DNA of 64,000 nucleotides from contig NZ_QRWD01000002.1 of NCBI RefSeq assembly GCF_003459505.1, positions 1 through 64,000 on the forward strand. The letters run 5' to 3'. Under the pieces are notes generated by a model. It did no database searches, was not told the origin of the DNA, and worked only from the letters and a program-made list of their open reading frames with translations. The position numbers were made by a program, and so were the translations under genes. The DNA comes from Collinsella sp. AF20-14LB (GTDB lineage Bacteria > Actinomycetota > Coriobacteriia > Coriobacteriales > Coriobacteriaceae). Below are positions 8,298 through 16,109 of the stretch, piece by piece (positions within the stretch are counted from its first letter, which is position 1; every line of letters starts with the position of its first letter).

Positions 8298-9401
8298 CTA
8301 CCCCCTCAGCGATTCGATGAGGAAGGCGGCGACCACGCCTGGGCCTCCAACCGATGCGTAGTATTTGGCGCGTCCCAAGGCTCCATCCGTTGCAAAGTGC
8401 GGATGTTCGTCAACCCAGCCCTCAGGATCTTTGAGGATGGCAGCGAGAATTGCGCGCTTCCACGGCTTGAGGTCGTCAAGCGAAAACTCCCCCGCGTCCA
8501 AAGCCGCCTGAAATTCTTTGGCCATCTGCACCAGGAACTCCTTATAGAACTTGGGCGCCAGGCGCACGTAGTTCCACATGTACGAATCGTACTTAATGAG
8601 CTGATTGAACTTGAGCATGCGCGCGACGTCATCACCTGCGTGGTCACGGGCATAATCCTCTCGAATCCAACGCTCAATCTCGGCATACTCGGAATTGACG
8701 CAAAAGACCTTAGCCGAAGAATTGACCGAGGAATTCTCGTTGTCCTGGCGATACGACAACACGGCATCATGCAGGTAAACAGCCTTATCGGCGCACGCGA
8801 TCACCTTAAAGGCGAATGACGTGTCCTGAAAGGATGCCCCCGGAGTCGGCAGGAACTTAATGCCGTTCCGCTCAAGAAAATCGTGACGGTACACGGCCGA
8901 CCAAATCGACGGCTTTTGCTTAAAGAACTGCGTCGTATCGCTCGGGTGCACCGGCTTGCCACAGTCCTTGGCTTTAAACATCTCGTGCAGCGAACGGCGC
9001 TCTTCGGGCTTAGACCAGTAGAAATCAAAGTTCGCCTTCGCAAAGTCGGCATTATTGGTGTCGGCGGCCGAGACAAGCTTTTCGAGTGCGTCGGGCGCCA
9101 TAAAGTCATCGGACTCCAAGATGCCAACGTACTTGCCACGCGCCATCTCCAGACCGTGGTTCATCGAGTCGCCGTAGCCGCTGTTGGCCTTGTCGATCAT
9201 CTTGACGCGCCCATCGCGCTCCATATACTCGCGGATAATCGCCGGCGAGTTGTCGGTCGACCCGTCGTTAATGCAGATGATCTCAATATCCTTGAGCGTC
9301 TGCGCCAGGGCGGAATCGAGACACTCGCGCAGGTAGCGCTGAACATTGTAAATGGGAATAAGCAGCGACAGAACAGGGCTGCCAGAGGCGTTAGTAGACA
9401 A
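8298..9401 (-). CDS. Family 2 glycosyltransferase (B'-type), first gene of the leftward run
   Basis: This 367-residue GT2 enzyme uses a TTG start at 9401, five bases after AAGGAG. The N-terminal domain reads LSLLIPIYNVQRYLRECLDS, then INDGSTDNS, NSGYGDSMNHG and ILESDD. Most of the first 100 residues match those of the gene at 6058-7176, a clear paralogue. The remaining 250 residues are also alignable, for example the shared PTPGASFQDTSF or PTPGASYQDAGF. It heads an apparent five-gene operon whose promoter should lie in the 256-base gap to the divergent glycosyltransferase. Confidence 0.86.
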   Translation of the reverse strand: MSTNASGSPVLSLLIPIYNVQRYLRECLDSALAQTLKDIEIICINDGSTDNSPAIIREYMERDGRVKMIDKANSGYGDSMNHGLEMARGKYVGILESDDFMAPDALEKLVSAADTNNADFAKANFDFYWSKPEERRSLHEMFKAKDCGKPVHPSDTTQFFKQKPSIWSAVYRHDFLERNGIKFLPTPGASFQDTSFAFKVIACADKAVYLHDAVLSYRQDNENSSVNSSAKVFCVNSEYAEIERWIREDYARDHAGDDVARMLKFNQLIKYDSYMWNYVRLAPKFYKEFLVQMAKEFQAALDAGEFSLDDLKPWKRAILAAILKDPEGWVDEHPHFATDGALGRAKYYASVGGPGVVAAFLIESLRG

Positions 9402-9657
9402 ATGTGCTCCTTAGGAAATACCTGTCGTTTCATGGTATCAAAGGGTCAGCGCGCCAGCGGGCGTTTATATAATCTATGGAGTCTCTTGCGGGCAAAGTAG
9501 CCCCACGTCATGCGCCATACCCATGGCAGGTTCCTGCGTTTTATTCAAAGCTTGCCGTCAAGGTGCGCTGAGCCTTTACAATAGGACAGTCCCAAGGACG
9601 TATTCGATAGCTTCCGTGCAGCGCATGTACGCCGCGCGTGAAAGGATATATTGCCCC

Positions 9658-10677
9658 ATGCCTTCAACCCTTCCCTCTCCCATCGATAAGCTCGCCATCG
9701 TCGTCGTTACGTACAAGCGCCAGGAACTCCTGGCCAACCTGTTCGACTCCATGACCGAGCTCACGGCAGCGCCTTGGCGCATCGTGATCGTCGATAACGA
9801 GAATTCGCGCGAGACCGAGGCCATGTGCGCCGCATTTAACGAGCGCTTGGCCAACCTGTGGGGCATCGACACCGATCAACCCGACGCAAAGGGTGGCACC
9901 GACCGCGTCATCTATGCCCCGCAGCTTGAAAACGGTGGCGGCGCGGGTGGCTTCTCCGCCGGTACCAAGTGCGCCTACGACCTGGGCGCTCAGTGGTTCT
10001 GGGTGATGGACGACGACGTGCTCGTCATCCCCGAGGGCATTGAGCGCCTGGCCAAGTGGACGGATCGCTACGACGTCATCCAGGGCTCGCGCCTGGACTT
10101 TGACGGCGGCGCCTTCTTTTGGCAGTACCAGCTCATCCTTTCACTCGGCATCCCTAACCCCATCGCTAAGTGGGATCTAGGTCCCGAGGGCTACCGCACC
10201 ATGAACCAACTGTGCTTTGAGGGCGGCATGTTCTCGCGCCGCGTGGTCGACAAGATTGGCCTGCCCGACGCGCGCTTCTTTATCTACGGCGACGATGCCT
10301 GCTATGGCTACGTGGCCAGCCAGCACTTCCCCGCCGCCGTTGTTGCCGACGTGGTGCTCAAGCGCGCCCGCGCCGTCTCCAACTGGGATATCGCCGGCAA
10401 GCGCCAGCTCAACTCCACGAGCGACACCAACCGCTACTACATCATGCGCAACCGCGGTTATCTGGCACGCTACATGCAGATCTACGGCGACTACCACCCA
10501 GTGCTGTTCCGTCTGGGCAACGCCGCGACCTTCTGCAAGGAATTCATTCGCCTGGCCGCCGTTGACAAGTGCTTTAAGACCGGTATTCCGGCACTGCGCC
10601 GTGGCATGAAGGACGCCCGCAAGATCGTTAAGGATCCCGACTGGAAGCCCATGCCGCCCCTGAAGGACGCCGAGTAG
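9658..10677 (+). CDS. Family 2 glycosyltransferase, galactofuranosyl/rhamnosyl-transferase-like
   Basis: This 339-residue enzyme begins MPSTLPSPIDKLAIVVVTYK. It carries NGGGAGGFSAG and the metal motif MDDDV, which are typical of GlfT/WbbL-like transferases that add galactofuranose or rhamnose. Later FIYGDDACYGY may contribute a catalytic acid. It is divergent from the five leftward glycosyltransferases and probably serves the same surface glycan. The start chosen has AAAGGA about 12 bases upstream, which is long; an upstream in-frame start would add residues with no similarity to GT2. The exact sugar donor is not decidable by eye. Confidence 0.83.
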   Translation: MPSTLPSPIDKLAIVVVTYKRQELLANLFDSMTELTAAPWRIVIVDNENSRETEAMCAAFNERLANLWGIDTDQPDAKGGTDRVIYAPQLENGGGAGGFSAGTKCAYDLGAQWFWVMDDDVLVIPEGIERLAKWTDRYDVIQGSRLDFDGGAFFWQYQLILSLGIPNPIAKWDLGPEGYRTMNQLCFEGGMFSRRVVDKIGLPDARFFIYGDDACYGYVASQHFPAAVVADVVLKRARAVSNWDIAGKRQLNSTSDTNRYYIMRNRGYLARYMQIYGDYHPVLFRLGNAATFCKEFIRLAAVDKCFKTGIPALRRGMKDARKIVKDPDWKPMPPLKDAE

Positions 10678-10697
10678 TAAAGGGCTTTCGCCCGCCG

Positions 10698-12497
10698 CTA
10701 CAGTCGTTGACACACCACGGACACACGCTGACCGTCAAAACCAAAGCCCCAACGCATGCGCCCGACGGCGGGGCGCGGCACGCGGATATCATCGATGCCG
10801 TCGCGCTCTATGTCGAGCAGCGCCTGAACCGCTAACAGTTCCAGGCCCAGGGCATCGACGCCAGGGTCATACAACATGTTGATCGTAATGAGCGGTCGCT
10901 CATCGAGCATGCCGAGCGTGTCGGCCACGTCAAACACCCGACCGGTGGGAATCACCTGGATATCCCAGCGATCCGAGACGCCACTTCGCTTGGAGCTGGG
11001 ATTGCAATAGCCGGGCAGTCCAAAGCAGAGCCCCTGAAGCGCCAGATGATAGGCTGTCAGCATATCTGATTGGCCCACATCGATGCCCAGATCGCCGATA
11101 GCACAGCTCAAAGCTTGCTTTACAGTGTCCTCGTCTCCTCGACACAGCCCGTCATGGAACGAGTCGATAACTCCAACGTCCTCAACGGCGCACTCAAACC
11201 ATTCCAGAATTACAAGACGGAGCGCCTGACGCACTTCGTTGTTAGGCAGGCGCAGGGAACGAAGGCACGCGCCGTCCTCCGAATGCCCTGTCATGTCCGT
11301 CGTAAGAAATCCAGACAGATACAGCGCAGTCCAGATATCTTCGGGCTTGGCGGCATCGACCTCCTCGGCATGCACATGCACTGGCGCCTCAATAAACCCA
11401 TGCGGCTCAACCAAATCGAACAATGCGGACAGGCGCATGAGATTCCAGTCACCGACGCATGCGCTCAGACGGTCGGCGTAACCATACAGATCCGCCCGAA
11501 CGGGCGCGACGCAATCGCGCTGTGCGTAGTCCACCACGCGCTCCGGGCTCGAGCAATAAAAACCACCAAACAGATAGCCCTCGAGCCACTCACGCGCGTC
11601 ATCCAGACAGCCGTTGCGACCGATGCAATCCAACAGCACTTGGACTTCGTCGTCCGAAAAACCGAACCATCGATCACACCAACTCGACAACGCTGTCGCC
11701 GACCGATAGGAAACCCCACGTTGGGACAACGCAAACTCGGCATGACCGGGGCGCTCGCCCATCAGACACGTCAATCGCAACGAGTCGCCGGCATCGGCAA
11801 TGGTGTCGAACAACATTCGGCTGAGCGACTCTAGGGAATCCACGCTACCGTCGTCCTTAGCGTCCAAACGCTTTGGACATACCGCGTCGTAGTCGTCTAT
11901 CAGAAGAACAACCTGCTCATCGAAAGCTGCCTGGAGCAGCTTGATAAGCACGCCAAGCGCCGCATCGATCTCCTTATCGCTGGCCACCCCACGCGCCGCC
12001 CTCTCGATAAGACGGACTTCACGTCTTGACAGATCAGGTGCGGCAAGCAGCGGCAGCAATCGGGCGCACTCGTTCGCGACAGCGCTGCGAATAGCCGCCG
12101 CAGCATCGGCGTCGCGCCCCGCAGCGGCAGCTGAAAAGTCGAGCGTGATGATCGGATAACACGCGTACTCATCACGATAGTGACCGCCGCCCGCCTGCCA
12201 AATCTGGGAGCCGACGAACGGGCTTCGATCCGGCCGCCGGTGATCAGGTCGTTCCAAATAGCATTTGAGCATCGATAGATTCATGCTCTTGCCAAAACCC
12301 TTGGGCCGACAGCAAACCGCAACAGGTGCTTCGCTGTCCAATATATCGGCAATAAACATAGTCTTATCGACGAGTAAACACCGATTGATTGCATCGGAAA
12401 AGTCGTGTACATCAACCGGCAGAGCTGCGTTATCCGCATAACTGAGCAACCGTGCGCCAAACGCATGAGCAACACCATAATTCGCCTGTTCAGACAC
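10698..12497 (-). CDS. AAA-ATPase-like protein (PF09820 type) with a decayed C-terminal nuclease domain
   Basis: This 599-residue protein starts at GTG 12497, eight bases after AAGGAG. The N-terminal half matches the AAA-ATPase-like family: VDKTMFIADIL, a modified P-loop CRPKGFGKSMNLSML and the Walker B-like VVLLIDDYDAV. Family members usually end in a PD-(D/E)XK nuclease with an E.G.GR.D...ExK pattern. Here the corresponding region reads RSGVSDRWDIQV and then PLITINMLYD, so the catalytic Glu and Lys appear lost. The families are abundant in gut anaerobes and their role is unknown. It is monocistronic and convergent to the glycosyltransferase to its left. Confidence 0.8.
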   Translation of the reverse strand: MSEQANYGVAHAFGARLLSYADNAALPVDVHDFSDAINRCLLVDKTMFIADILDSEAPVAVCCRPKGFGKSMNLSMLKCYLERPDHRRPDRSPFVGSQIWQAGGGHYRDEYACYPIITLDFSAAAAGRDADAAAAIRSAVANECARLLPLLAAPDLSRREVRLIERAARGVASDKEIDAALGVLIKLLQAAFDEQVVLLIDDYDAVCPKRLDAKDDGSVDSLESLSRMLFDTIADAGDSLRLTCLMGERPGHAEFALSQRGVSYRSATALSSWCDRWFGFSDDEVQVLLDCIGRNGCLDDAREWLEGYLFGGFYCSSPERVVDYAQRDCVAPVRADLYGYADRLSACVGDWNLMRLSALFDLVEPHGFIEAPVHVHAEEVDAAKPEDIWTALYLSGFLTTDMTGHSEDGACLRSLRLPNNEVRQALRLVILEWFECAVEDVGVIDSFHDGLCRGDEDTVKQALSCAIGDLGIDVGQSDMLTAYHLALQGLCFGLPGYCNPSSKRSGVSDRWDIQVIPTGRVFDVADTLGMLDERPLITINMLYDPGVDALGLELLAVQALLDIERDGIDDIRVPRPAVGRMRWGFGFDGQRVSVVCQRL

Positions 12498-12634
12498 CGT
12501 AAACTCTCCTTCTAACGCAGCACGATGCCCATTGTAGCGAGCGGGTAGAGCGCAACAATATCGACATGCAAACGTTTCGGGCAACGGTAGCAGCAGACCC
12601 CCGAGAGGGCATAACAAATCGTTGCACAACAAAA

Positions 12635-12666
12635 ACGGGGCCCGATGCCGCCGCACCGGACCCCGT
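12635..12666 (-). terminator. Intrinsic terminator of the surface-protein gene
   Basis: ACGGGG and CCG arms pair with CGG and CCCCGT across a 12-base loop. On the minus strand the stem is followed by TTTTTGTTGT, so it ends the leftward LPXTG-type gene. Confidence 0.75.
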
Positions 12667-12697
12667 CCCAAACTCTTATAGAAAACGATCTAGAAGA

Positions 12698-14506
12698 TTA
12701 CTCCTCCGAGCCGTCCTCCCCAGAAGCCTTCTTCTGCTGATCGAGCTTATGCTTACCACTTACGATAGACGTAGCGCCCAGTGTGGCCAAGCTCGCGCTG
12801 GCAAGGCTCGCCATCACAATCAGATCGCCCGTCTTGGGCATGTTGCCGCCCGAGGACTTGGTAGTTGTAGTCGTCGTGGTCGTGGTGGTCACCGTTTTGG
12901 AGTCATTTTGCTCTTGGACCTGGTTGTCAGCACCGCTCTTGTCGTCGTCTTCGGACTGTTTCTTTTCGCCCTCGGCCTTGCTCTTGTCCTTCTCCTCAGA
13001 TTCAGACTTCTTATCCTCGTCCTTCTTCTGTTCGGACTTGTCGCTCTTCTCCTCAGAGCTAGAACCCTTATCGGATTCGGTCTTCTCGGAAGCCTTGTCC
13101 TTGGAGTCGCCCTTTGCGGCTTCGATCTTTTCCGTGGAAACCTGATCAGAGTTGCCCTTGTTCTGGGTCGAGCCGTTATTGACGCCAGCCATCAGCGAAG
13201 AGCCCAGCGTAGAGCCAAGCTGCTCGGAGAAAGAAGGCTTCTTGTCCGGCGAAGCAACGGGAACGTCCGGCGCCTTATTCGAGTCATCCTTGGAAGCATC
13301 GGAACCAGGGGTTGCGTCAGAGCCGGAGCCGCTGTTAGAGCCGGTGCCAACGGACGAATCGCTCGAGCCGGTGGATGAGTTAGAGGTGCCAGCGCCGGTC
13401 GAACCAGAAGCGTCGCTGTCCGTATTGCCGGCAGAGCTTGAAGACGAATCGCCCGCAGCAGAGCCGTTTGAATCGGAACCGTTCGAGGTAGAGCCGTTGT
13501 TGGTAGTGCCACCAGCAGAGCCATCACCGTCAGCACCGGTCGAGGGCGCATCCATCCTGTCATCGTTGGCATCGTCGCTCGAGTCGTCATTCGAATCAGG
13601 CGTCGGCGAGGGCGCCGGCGTAGGTTCGGGCTGCACGGGCGTCGCAGCGGCCTCGTCCTCGGCGATATAAACCAAGCAGTCCTTCAGCTCATTGCGGTAG
13701 CGGTTCTTCCAGCCCTCATGATACTGGGGCTGGCTCGAATACTTGGTCGCCACGTTATTGACCACACTGTTGGAAAGCGCCGTCACAAACTCGCGGTCGG
13801 ACATATCGTTGGAGAGATTCGCCCAACGGAAGAAGTCCCTGCAGCCACCGGTGCCGCACATGTTGGTGATGCTCCACACCATGCCCTTAACGCAATCGGC
13901 ACGGCCCGAAATATCAATGCCCAGGCCACTCTTGAGCCACGCCTCGGTCACCGCATAGTACGAGTTGTACGCATAGGCATCTTGAAGAGCTGAGAACTCA
14001 ACAGGATCGATGTTATAAGCACCTTGGAAGGCATCCTGCGCGATATGGCCCAGCTCGGTGAGCTGGCCGTTCTCGTACATGGCATTGCTCGCGTTGGAAA
14101 TCTCGCTGCCTCGATCAATCGCATCCTTGAGCATGCTGTATTTTTCGGGGTTGTAGTTGTAGGCCTGCTTCATAAACGGAATGAGCGACCATCGGCGGTC
14201 GAACTGGTAATAACCCAGCGCGTTATAGCCGTCGCCATACGAAAAGCCCTGGTTATAGTTGCCGTGGCTCTCGTACTTGGTAAAGTACTTCATCTCGGGG
14301 GTCACGTTAACAAACGAAACGCCCTGGACCGACCTCAGCACGCCCGAGAAGGACTGCTGGGTATAGAGACCCTTATCGATATCGGTCGCATCCGAGGCAA
14401 CGCCCGGCGTGGGCTCCTCGGCAGCGGCGGGTGCCGGCGCGGAAACGGCGCCAAACGAAAGCGCCAGCGTCAGGCCCGCGACAATAGCAGAATGCTTGGG
14501 CTGCAT
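12698..14506 (-). CDS. Sortase-anchored surface protein with a lysozyme-like N-terminal domain
   Basis: This is a 602-residue secreted protein. Residues 1-30 form a signal peptide (hydrophobic run, then APAPAAAEE). Residues about 60-285 form a globular domain rich in Tyr and Trp, with FTKYESHGNY and NALGYYQFDRRW. It resembles the peptidoglycan-cleaving lysozyme-like domain of actinobacterial VgrG-related surface proteins, which is inference. Residues about 285-545 are a low-complexity stalk: Ser/Gly/Asp repeats, then Lys/Glu/Ser, then a run of ten Thr. A sorting signal MPKTG at 556-560 (Met replaces Leu) precedes a hydrophobic segment and a long charged tail. It should be covalently linked to the wall and may remodel it. 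Confidence 0.82.
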   Translation of the reverse strand: MQPKHSAIVAGLTLALSFGAVSAPAPAAAEEPTPGVASDATDIDKGLYTQQSFSGVLRSVQGVSFVNVTPEMKYFTKYESHGNYNQGFSYGDGYNALGYYQFDRRWSLIPFMKQAYNYNPEKYSMLKDAIDRGSEISNASNAMYENGQLTELGHIAQDAFQGAYNIDPVEFSALQDAYAYNSYYAVTEAWLKSGLGIDISGRADCVKGMVWSITNMCGTGGCRDFFRWANLSNDMSDREFVTALSNSVVNNVATKYSSQPQYHEGWKNRYRNELKDCLVYIAEDEAAATPVQPEPTPAPSPTPDSNDDSSDDANDDRMDAPSTGADGDGSAGGTTNNGSTSNGSDSNGSAAGDSSSSSAGNTDSDASGSTGAGTSNSSTGSSDSSVGTGSNSGSGSDATPGSDASKDDSNKAPDVPVASPDKKPSFSEQLGSTLGSSLMAGVNNGSTQNKGNSDQVSTEKIEAAKGDSKDKASEKTESDKGSSSEEKSDKSEQKKDEDKKSESEEKDKSKAEGEKKQSEDDDKSGADNQVQEQNDSKTVTTTTTTTTTTKSSGGNMPKTGDLIVMASLASASLATLGATSIVSGKHKLDQQKKASGEDGSEE

Positions 14507-14645
14507 AAGATCCTCCCTGCATTGGTGTAGTTAAAGTGCAGTTTGCAAAGATAGAATTAAGTATTGCAGCTCACCCGTTGTTGCACAACAACCCCTCGGT
14601 AAACGGCAACAACCCTCCGCGAAATCTTAAGGGATTGCGCTCAAC

Positions 14646-15077
14646 CTACAGCTTGATGTCAAAGTTAATCTCGGGGACGGCAGCAAGGTCAGCCAACGAC
14701 ACGCCGTCGACGTACTTTTCGATCACGTCGTCCAGACCGCGCCAGAATTTGACGGTCGAGCAGAGATCGCTGCGGGCGCAGCTGTTGTCGATACCATCGC
14801 ACGCCACCGGAGCAGTACTGCCCTCGACAGCGCGCAGGATGTCGCCAGCACGCACCTCGGAGGGATCCTTGGCCATCATGTAGCCGCCGCCCTTGCCGCG
14901 CACGCTCTTAAGCAGGCCCGCCTTCATAAGCGGACGGACCAGCTGCTCCAAGTACTTTTGCGAAATGCGCTCGCGGTCGGCGACCTCGCGAAGGGCAATC
15001 TTGCCCTCGGCATCACCAAGCGCCGCAATATAGATCATCAGTCGGAGGGCATAGCGGCCCTTAGAAGAAATGAGCAT
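14646..15077 (-). CDS. Rrf2-family Fe-S-sensing regulator of the suf locus
   Basis: This 143-residue winged-helix protein has the Rrf2 N-terminus MLISSKGRYALRLMIYIA and the basic turn GKGGGYMMAK. Three cysteines at 93, 100 and 106 match the usual spacing of [2Fe-2S]-binding IscR/SufR-type members. It is transcribed away from sufC, with two inverted repeats in the shared upstream region, so it most likely represses suf and itself according to cluster supply. The start at 15077 has GGGAGGGTAGGT just upstream; an earlier in-frame start would add residues foreign to the family. Confidence 0.92.
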   Translation of the reverse strand: MLISSKGRYALRLMIYIAALGDAEGKIALREVADRERISQKYLEQLVRPLMKAGLLKSVRGKGGGYMMAKDPSEVRAGDILRAVEGSTAPVACDGIDNSCARSDLCSTVKFWRGLDDVIEKYVDGVSLADLAAVPEINFDIKL

Positions 15078-15097
15078 ACCTACCCTCCCATCGTTAC

Positions 15098-15125
15098 TGG
15101 GACAAAACCAGGCTTGCTTGTCCCA
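15098..15125. promoter_or_regulatory. Inverted repeat, candidate operator in front of the Rrf2 gene
   Basis: TGGGACAA and TTGTCCCA are perfect reverse complements separated by 12 bases. The repeat lies 21 bases upstream of the Rrf2 start codon, consistent with autoregulation. Confidence 0.6.
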
Positions 15126-15188
15126 AATCCTATGCAAGCGGAACAAACAAACCTGATTTTATGTCCCTCATCTAAAAAGTCGAGTGGA

Positions 15189-15212
15189 TTAGTCGGGTTT
15201 TCCCTTGACTAA
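15189..15212 (+). promoter_or_regulatory. Inverted repeat overlapping a suf promoter -35 box, candidate operator
   Basis: TTAGTC and GACTAA are reverse complements separated by 12 bases, the same gap as in the repeat before the Rrf2 gene. TTGACT at 15205-15210 is a good -35 element inside the right arm; TAACTT at 15227 is a weak -10 at 16 bp spacing. A protein bound here would block suf transcription. Confidence 0.6.
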
Positions 15213-15296
15213 CGCCGAACCCATAGTAACTTTATTCCGAGAAGATTCCTAGGGTTTAGTACACCTATGAGTACACCATATACAGAGAGGGACAGC

Positions 15297-16097
15297 ATGA
15301 GCGCAAATCCGCTGCTTTCCATCGAAGGTCTGACCGCCTCCGTGGACGAGAAGACCATCCTCCACAACGTCAACCTCAACGTCGCCGCCGGCGAGACCCA
15401 CGTGTTGATGGGTCCCAACGGCGCTGGCAAGTCTACCCTCGGCCACCTGGTCATGGGCGACCCCGTTTACACGGTCAACGACGGCCGCATCATCTTTGAC
15501 GGCCAGGACATCACCGAGCTCACCACCGACAAGCGCTCGCGTGCCGGCCTGTTCCTGAGCTTTCAGGCCCCGGTCGAGATCCCGGGCGTGCCGCTGTCGA
15601 GCTTTTTGCGCGCCAGCATCGCCGGCCGCCCCGGTCTGGAGATGAAGGGCAAGGAGTTCCGCCGCCGCGTCAAGGAGCTCGCGGCCGAGCTCAACATGGA
15701 TACCGCCTATCTCAACCGCGAGCTGGGCGTGGGCTTCTCGGGCGGCGAGAAGAAGAAGGTCGAGATGCTCCAGCTTCTGCTGCTGCAGCCCAAGCTCGCC
15801 ATTCTGGACGAGACCGACTCAGGCCTGGACGTCGACGCGCTTTCCACCGTCAGCCACGGCATGGACGCCTACCGCAAGAGCTGCGACGGCTCCATGCTCA
15901 TCATCACGCACAACACGCGCATCCTGGAGCACTTGGATGTCGACCGCGTCCACGTTATGGTCAAGGGTCATATCGTGCGCGAGGACGACGCCTCGCTCAT
16001 CCCCTGGATCGACAAGAACGGCTTTGAGACCTTCGAGCGCGAGGCCGCCGAGCAGCGCGCCCAGGCCGAGGCCGCCGCTGCCGAGCAGCAGGCGTAA
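15297..16097 (+). CDS. sufC: Fe-S cluster assembly ATPase SufC
   Basis: This 266-residue ABC-type ATPase binds the SufB-SufD scaffold and drives its conformational change during Fe-S cluster assembly in the cytoplasm. It shows Walker A GPNGAGKST, the signature FSGGEKKK and Walker B LAILDETDSG, all typical of SufC rather than a transporter ATPase. The ATG at 15297 is preceded by AGAGAGGGAC; an upstream ATG at 15267 has no ribosome site. The last 30 residues are rich in Glu and Ala. It is the first gene of sufCBDS-sufU, with 12 bases to sufB. Confidence 0.97.
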   Translation: MSANPLLSIEGLTASVDEKTILHNVNLNVAAGETHVLMGPNGAGKSTLGHLVMGDPVYTVNDGRIIFDGQDITELTTDKRSRAGLFLSFQAPVEIPGVPLSSFLRASIAGRPGLEMKGKEFRRRVKELAAELNMDTAYLNRELGVGFSGGEKKKVEMLQLLLLQPKLAILDETDSGLDVDALSTVSHGMDAYRKSCDGSMLIITHNTRILEHLDVDRVHVMVKGHIVREDDASLIPWIDKNGFETFEREAAEQRAQAEAAAAEQQA

Positions 16098-16109
16098 AGG
16101 GGCGACGTA

